Shown here: one piece after another, positions 16,341 through 19,920 of the stretch | Layout: the number at the start of each line of letters is the position of its first letter | How positions within the stretch are numbered: the stretch's first letter is position 1 | Assembly (NCBI GenBank): GCA_016937035.1 | Contig: JAFGWS010000033.1 | Coordinates: forward strand, 1 to 19,920 | DNA: 19,920 nt | Source: Pontiellaceae bacterium | GTDB taxonomy: Bacteria > Verrucomicrobiota > Kiritimatiellia > Kiritimatiellales > Pontiellaceae | Direction of reading: 5' to 3' | The notes under the pieces: model-generated | Database searches by the model: none | Told to the model about the DNA's origin: nothing | Seen by the model: the letters and a program-made list of their open reading frames with translations, nothing else | Position numbers and translations under genes: made by a program

Positions 16341-17330
16341 TTACTCTTTCGTCCAAATGCGGGTGTTGAGGTTGAGCTCATCAACCACCCCGATTGCGCT
16401 CTGGAGATCGTCGACAAATTCGCGGGCCAGTTCAATATCGAGCACGGTGTTGAAGAGCTTGGGTTCAAAGCGATCCTTATTGCTGGAGATGGCAATGTTT
16501 ACGTTACCGCCGCAGAAAGAGAAATAGACATTGCTCCCGGCTTTTCGCCTCAGCTCCAGCATGCGGCGCATGAGCGCCGGAGAGAGAATGTAGCGAGCCT
16601 CGACCTGATCGTCGCTGTACACCGCGAATTCTTTTTCGAATACGGGATCTTCCAGCTTAACCAACTCCCCGTGACTTTTCCCGATTCCCTGAAGCTTCTG
16701 CCCGAAACGACCAAACATTTTTTCCGCCGTGTCGGGCAGAATATAGGTTTTCCCGTGGAAATGCTTGTTGAAGTCCGCAACAAAGAATAACCCCTTGAAT
16801 ATAGTGTGCCAGTGCGTTTGACGACGCCCCTTGCTGTCACGCGTTTCGGTTTTGTATTCAGCATGCAGTTCGCTGAAGGCAATGCGGGTTTTGTCGACAG
16901 GCCCCTGAACGAGGTCCTCGCAATGGTAGCGGTCGATACTGTGATGAAAAATACCGCTGGACCGGAACTGCCCTTCCGAAATCCCGTTTTCGGGACAATA
17001 GGTCAGTTGCGGGCTGACGTACCGCACAATCGGACCAACCACCTGATTCTTGAAATCCCTCACGTATCCCGAGGTCATTGCTTTGAAAATAAAAGCACTG
17101 ATTGCGATTCCAATAATAGCCGGAAAAGCCAGTACTAAAATGCTGCCGGCCTGATTCAATAAAAAGAGGGCGATGAATAGCGCAGCAAGCACTACGGCAC
17201 CACAGGAAATCATCGCCTTTTGAACCACGCCTTTTCGGCGCTCTTCCAAGGGACGGAGAGCGGGAACCAGTTCGGTTTGAAAAAACTGTTCGAAGGTCTG
17301 CTTTTCTTCCACTGGACTGCTCCTATCCAT
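16341..17330 (-). CDS. DUF3137 membrane protein
   Basis: This encodes 329 residues from the ATG at 17330, which overlaps the lemA stop by eight bases; an in-frame ATG at 17348 would overlap by 26. After a charged N-terminus there are two membrane helices, about 38-58 (AVVLAALFIALFLL) and 62-82 (SILVLAFPAIIGIAISAFIF). A large soluble domain follows, with RIAFSELHAEYKTETRDSKG, IFKGLFFVADFNKHFHGKTY and VYFSFCGGNVNIAIS, the pattern of DUF3137. The function of the family is unknown. It is frequently paired with lemA, as here, and the overlap shows translational coupling, so the two products probably act together at the membrane. Confidence 0.85.
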   Translation of the reverse strand: MDRSSPVEEKQTFEQFFQTELVPALRPLEERRKGVVQKAMISCGAVVLAALFIALFLLNQAGSILVLAFPAIIGIAISAFIFKAMTSGYVRDFKNQVVGPIVRYVSPQLTYCPENGISEGQFRSSGIFHHSIDRYHCEDLVQGPVDKTRIAFSELHAEYKTETRDSKGRRQTHWHTIFKGLFFVADFNKHFHGKTYILPDTAEKMFGRFGQKLQGIGKSHGELVKLEDPVFEKEFAVYSDDQVEARYILSPALMRRMLELRRKAGSNVYFSFCGGNVNIAISSNKDRFEPKLFNTVLDIELAREFVDDLQSAIGVVDELNLNTRIWTKE

Positions 17331-17880
17331 TAAACAATGAGGCGACATCTACGTTTTTGCGTTCCGCCTCTACCGCTTCAAAAAGTTGACGGCGGGTGTA
17401 ATGCATCATTCCGGCCATGATGCTGGTCGGGAACATTTCAACGGCGTTGTTGAAGTCGGTTACGGAGGCATTGTAAGCACGACGCGAGGCACTGAGCTGT
17501 TCTTCGATTTCGTTCAGTGCGCGCTGCAGCTGCATAAAATTATCGTTCGCTTTGAGTTCCGGATAAGCCTCAACCTGTACCATCAGCCCGCTCAGCGCGT
17601 GCGACAGCTGGTTGTTAAGCTGAACAGTTTCATCCGCCGAAAGATTGCCGGCAGCGGCCTGATTGCGCAACGCGGTTACTTTCTCCAAAGTACCAGCTTC
17701 GTGGGCAGCATACTGTTTGACCGTTGCAACCAGATTCGGAATCAGGTCGTAGCGCTTTTTACACATGACATCAATCGACCCAAATGCATTTTCTACGGCA
17801 TTCTTTTTGCCGACCAGCGAGTTGTACATACTGACTGCAATCACCGCCAACACAACAAGAATAATTACTGCTATAATCAT
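17323..17880 (-). CDS. lemA: LemA family protein
   Basis: This encodes 185 residues. One N-terminal membrane helix (IIAVIILVVLAVIAVSMY, 2-19) is followed by the long helical LemA domain: NSLVGKKNAVENAFGSIDVM, KRYDLIPNLVATVKQYA, then AYPELKANDNFMQLQ, and SRRAYNASVTDFN. The bulk should face the periplasm. The molecular role of LemA proteins is not settled. AGGAGGG lies seven bases ahead of the ATG, a strong ribosome site, in contrast to the downstream DUF3137 gene, which relies on coupling. A perfect TATAAT on the minus strand at 18035-18040 may be its -10 box. Confidence 0.93.
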   Translation of the reverse strand: MIIAVIILVVLAVIAVSMYNSLVGKKNAVENAFGSIDVMCKKRYDLIPNLVATVKQYAAHEAGTLEKVTALRNQAAAGNLSADETVQLNNQLSHALSGLMVQVEAYPELKANDNFMQLQRALNEIEEQLSASRRAYNASVTDFNNAVEMFPTSIMAGMMHYTRRQLFEAVEAERKNVDVASLFNG

Positions 17881-18034
17881 AGATACCCTCCTGAACTAAT
17901 TTTTACTGTTCATCATGAATGCAGCTTGACTCTTCTGCCGCCTTCGCGCGCGCGACACATGCCTCTATAGCCGCCGTCAAAATTCATGAAAATTTCCACG
18001 AGAGAAAAACTAGCAAAAGCTCCCCGCACCTTCG

Positions 18035-18040
18035 ATTATA
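18035..18040 (-). promoter_or_regulatory. Possible -10 box for lemA-DUF3137
   Basis: The minus strand reads TATAAT, a perfect consensus, about 155 bases ahead of lemA. No good -35 hexamer is found at 16-18 bp, so the site is tentative. The rest of the 17881-18090 spacer holds a short CG run near 17945 and nothing else I can support. Confidence 0.3.
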
Positions 18041-18090
18041 AAATGCAAAGTTGTTTGTAGAATAGGAATACAGGATGCTCTGAAAGCGCC

Positions 18091-19074
18091 CTAAACCGCC
18101 TTTGAAGGAGCTTTGTCCAGAAGTCCTGCAAGAAAAATAAGCAGTCCAGGAAAAACAAAAACCACTCCCATCAAAACAGACAGAGAACCTTGCGGACGAA
18201 TCACCGATTCAGCGGGGTTTTCCGGATTCACAAACACCTTGAACTCGCGGCCCACCGGATACCGTTTAACGATTTTTTCCTTTGAGCGGCGACCCATGCT
18301 GGAGCCGTAATCGAAGTTGTACTGATCATTAAAATATTCCTGACCGTCGATACTATAGCGGTACGCGATGTATACGTAGTATGTCGTGCCGTTTGAACTC
18401 TCTTCCGCCTTCACGTTGCTGGCAACCACGGTGGCAGGAATTATTTCCCAATGTTTTACCTCCCGGCATTTCAGAAGAGGATGGATGATTGATATCAGTC
18501 CGACCGCTAAAAACAGGCCTCCGATAATGATCAGAAAGACACGTCCTGGCTGCGACTTATCCGACCGGTCTCTTATTCGGCCGAGAATCCAGGGCAGTGC
18601 AGCAAAGAAAAGACCGAACGCGGCAACGACGAGCGATATACCGAAGGGAAGAAGCCACATCGGCCCACAACAATCCGTCATTTCGAGTACTGCTTCAACC
18701 GGGGATTTCGGGTTGTAGAAAACATCGACCGCGGTTCCGGCTGCCCATTTTTTCTCAAGTCGCTTGATCTCTCCTATGCCATAAGCGACACAAGGACCAT
18801 GCTGATCAAAACACTCTCCGGTATAGGATACACCCCCAACCGAATATGCGTACGAAAGCGACAACTGATAATCCTCGTCGTAATCCTCGACCTCGCAGGA
18901 GACCATGGTGCCGGTGGTTTTTTCCCACTGCTGCATAGCTCTGGCCTCCTGTAGATTTTTGTACGATGCCGTGAGCAGGTAAACCCCGAGAGCAACGAAG
19001 AACAACCCCCCGGCGGTGATCAGCAATCGACCGAAAAGGTTGTTTTTTACGCGACATGAAACCCGGAAAGCCAT
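18091..19074 (-). CDS. Membrane protein with two DUF3592 units
   Basis: This encodes 327 residues. The layout repeats: membrane helix (about 14-33, LLITAGGLFFVALGVYLL), extracytoplasmic beta-rich domain (TTGTMVSCEVEDYDEDYQ to VDVFYNPKSPVEAVLE), two helices (about 140-162 and 178-199), a second similar domain (IPATVVASNVKAEE to FKVFVNPENPAESVIRP) and a last helix (about 300-318). The paired phrases VFYNPKSPVEAV and VFVNPENPAESV show that the two domains are duplicates of the DUF3592 type. The function of the family is unknown. The gene starts 14 bases after the uvrA stop with no visible ribosome site, so it may be read through from uvrA. Confidence 0.8.
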   Translation of the reverse strand: MAFRVSCRVKNNLFGRLLITAGGLFFVALGVYLLTASYKNLQEARAMQQWEKTTGTMVSCEVEDYDEDYQLSLSYAYSVGGVSYTGECFDQHGPCVAYGIGEIKRLEKKWAAGTAVDVFYNPKSPVEAVLEMTDCCGPMWLLPFGISLVVAAFGLFFAALPWILGRIRDRSDKSQPGRVFLIIIGGLFLAVGLISIIHPLLKCREVKHWEIIPATVVASNVKAEESSNGTTYYVYIAYRYSIDGQEYFNDQYNFDYGSSMGRRSKEKIVKRYPVGREFKVFVNPENPAESVIRPQGSLSVLMGVVFVFPGLLIFLAGLLDKAPSKAV

Positions 19075-19088
19075 TGTTCAAACCATTG

Positions 19089-19920
19089 TTACGTCAGTAG
19101 CTCCTTCAAGTACTGCCCAGTAAACGACTTTTTACACCTCACCACCTCTTCTGGAGTTCCGGCGGCAACGATCGTGCCGCCGTTTATGCCACCGCCGGGG
19201 CCGAGGTCAATGATATGGTCGGCGCGTTTGATCATGTCGAGGTTGTGCTCAATAACGATCACGGTGTTGCCTTCGTCGCGTAAACGTTCGAGCACTTCGA
19301 GCAGCTTGTGCACATCGGCAAAGTGCAGCCCGGTGGTCGGCTCATCGAGAATGTAGACAGTCTGACCGGTGGAGCGCTTGCTCAGCTCGCTCGAAAGCTT
19401 TACGCGCTGAGCCTCGCCGCCGGAGAGCGTCGTGGCCGGCTGCCCGAGCTTGAGATAGCCCAGTCCAACCTCACAGAGCGTCTTCATTTTTCGCTGTATC
19501 TTCGGCACCGCTTCAAAAAACTCCAGCGCCTCGCTGATGGTCATATCGAGCACGTCGGCAATATTTTTGCCCTTATAGTGCACCTCCAGCGTCTCCTTGT
19601 TGTAGCGCTTTTCGTTGCACTGCTCGCAAGGCACATAGACGTTGGGCAGAAAATGCATTTCAATCTTCAGAATGCCGTCGCCTTTACAGCGTTCGCAACG
19701 CCCGCCCTTGACATTAAAGCTGTAACGCCCCGGCTTATAGCCGCGCACCTTCGACGCGGGCAGCCCAGCGAACAGTGTACGAATATCGGTAAACGCTCCG
19801 GTGTAGGTCGCCGGATTAGAGCGCGGCGTACGACCGATCGGCGACTGGTCGATCACAATCATCTTATCCACCTGCTCCAGCCCCTTGATCGACTTAAAGG
19901 TTCCGGGCGCATCCTTTGAT
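19089..19920 (-). CDS. uvrA: Excinuclease ABC subunit A, C-terminal part (runs off the window)
   Basis: About 276 residues are present out of a usual 940. UvrA is the damage-sensing ATPase of nucleotide excision repair. It loads UvrB at DNA lesions. Seen here are [18 protein letters not shown], the zinc-binding CERCKGDG...[10 protein letters not shown] module, the ABC signature [11 protein letters not shown], Walker [14 protein letters not shown] and the H-loop [11 protein letters not shown], all belonging to the second ATPase half. Sequence upstream of the first visible Met ([18 protein letters not shown]) stays in frame to the window edge, so the gene is cut only by the window. Confidence 0.97.
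   Translation of the reverse strand, partial: SKDAPGTFKSIKGLEQVDKMIVIDQSPIGRTPRSNPATYTGAFTDIRTLFAGLPASKVRGYKPGRYSFNVKGGRCERCKGDGILKIEMHFLPNVYVPCEQCNEKRYNKETLEVHYKGKNIADVLDMTISEALEFFEAVPKIQRKMKTLCEVGLGYLKLGQPATTLSGGEAQRVKLSSELSKRSTGQTVYILDEPTTGLHFADVHKLLEVLERLRDEGNTVIVIEHNLDMIKRADHIIDLGPGGGINGGTIVAAGTPEEVVRCKKSFTGQYLKELLT

Overview
The window looks like chromosome from a Gram-negative bacterium, perhaps of the PVC group (Kiritimatiellota or Lentisphaerota-like). That placement is an inference from the gene mix (a bacterial NrpR-type nitrogen regulator, a NADP-type glutamate dehydrogenase, PdxB, LemA/DUF3137) and from no marker gene. Coding strand switches several times, and base composition changes sharply between blocks.

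Left block (1-6490) is an accessory or defence-like island, all on the minus strand and much richer in A/T than the middle of the window. It starts with what looks like the end of an IS21-type insertion sequence that cuts the 3' end of a DUF3800 gene. After a short repeat-bearing spacer comes a tightly overlapped four-gene operon, transcribed right to left: an ABC-3C effector protein (4456-5628), an ABC-3C middle component (3969-4472), a Rad50/SMC-like DUF3732 ATPase (1942-3969) and a PIN-domain nuclease (881-1942). Three-component ABC (ABC-3C) systems are predicted anti-invader systems. The translationally coupled PIN gene as a fourth member is the most interesting point in the window. Upstream of this operon lies gene wreckage: a DUF1016 (YhcG-type) N-terminus fused out of frame to the tail of another gene, a 43-codon coupled ORF, and a diverged 50-bp duplicate of its tail.

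Middle block (6491-14455) is GC-rich and is a nitrogen-assimilation module. An NrpR-family repressor gene and, behind it, a PEP/pyruvate-binding (PPDK-like) gene with a degenerate KaiC-like N-terminus run leftward. A divergent gdhA runs rightward, followed by two genes for an NfnAB/GltA-type flavoprotein pair. A perfect 16-bp palindrome sits in the divergent promoter region and is the obvious operator candidate. An NfnAB-type enzyme could supply NADPH to glutamate dehydrogenase, or the larger subunit could act as a glutamate synthase small subunit.

Right block (14456-19920) is ordinary chromosome: tRNA-Leu(UAG) with a recognisable promoter, a small two-helix membrane protein, pdxB (vitamin B6 synthesis), a convergent lemA-DUF3137 pair, a membrane protein with two DUF3592 units, and the C-terminal third of uvrA running off the right edge.
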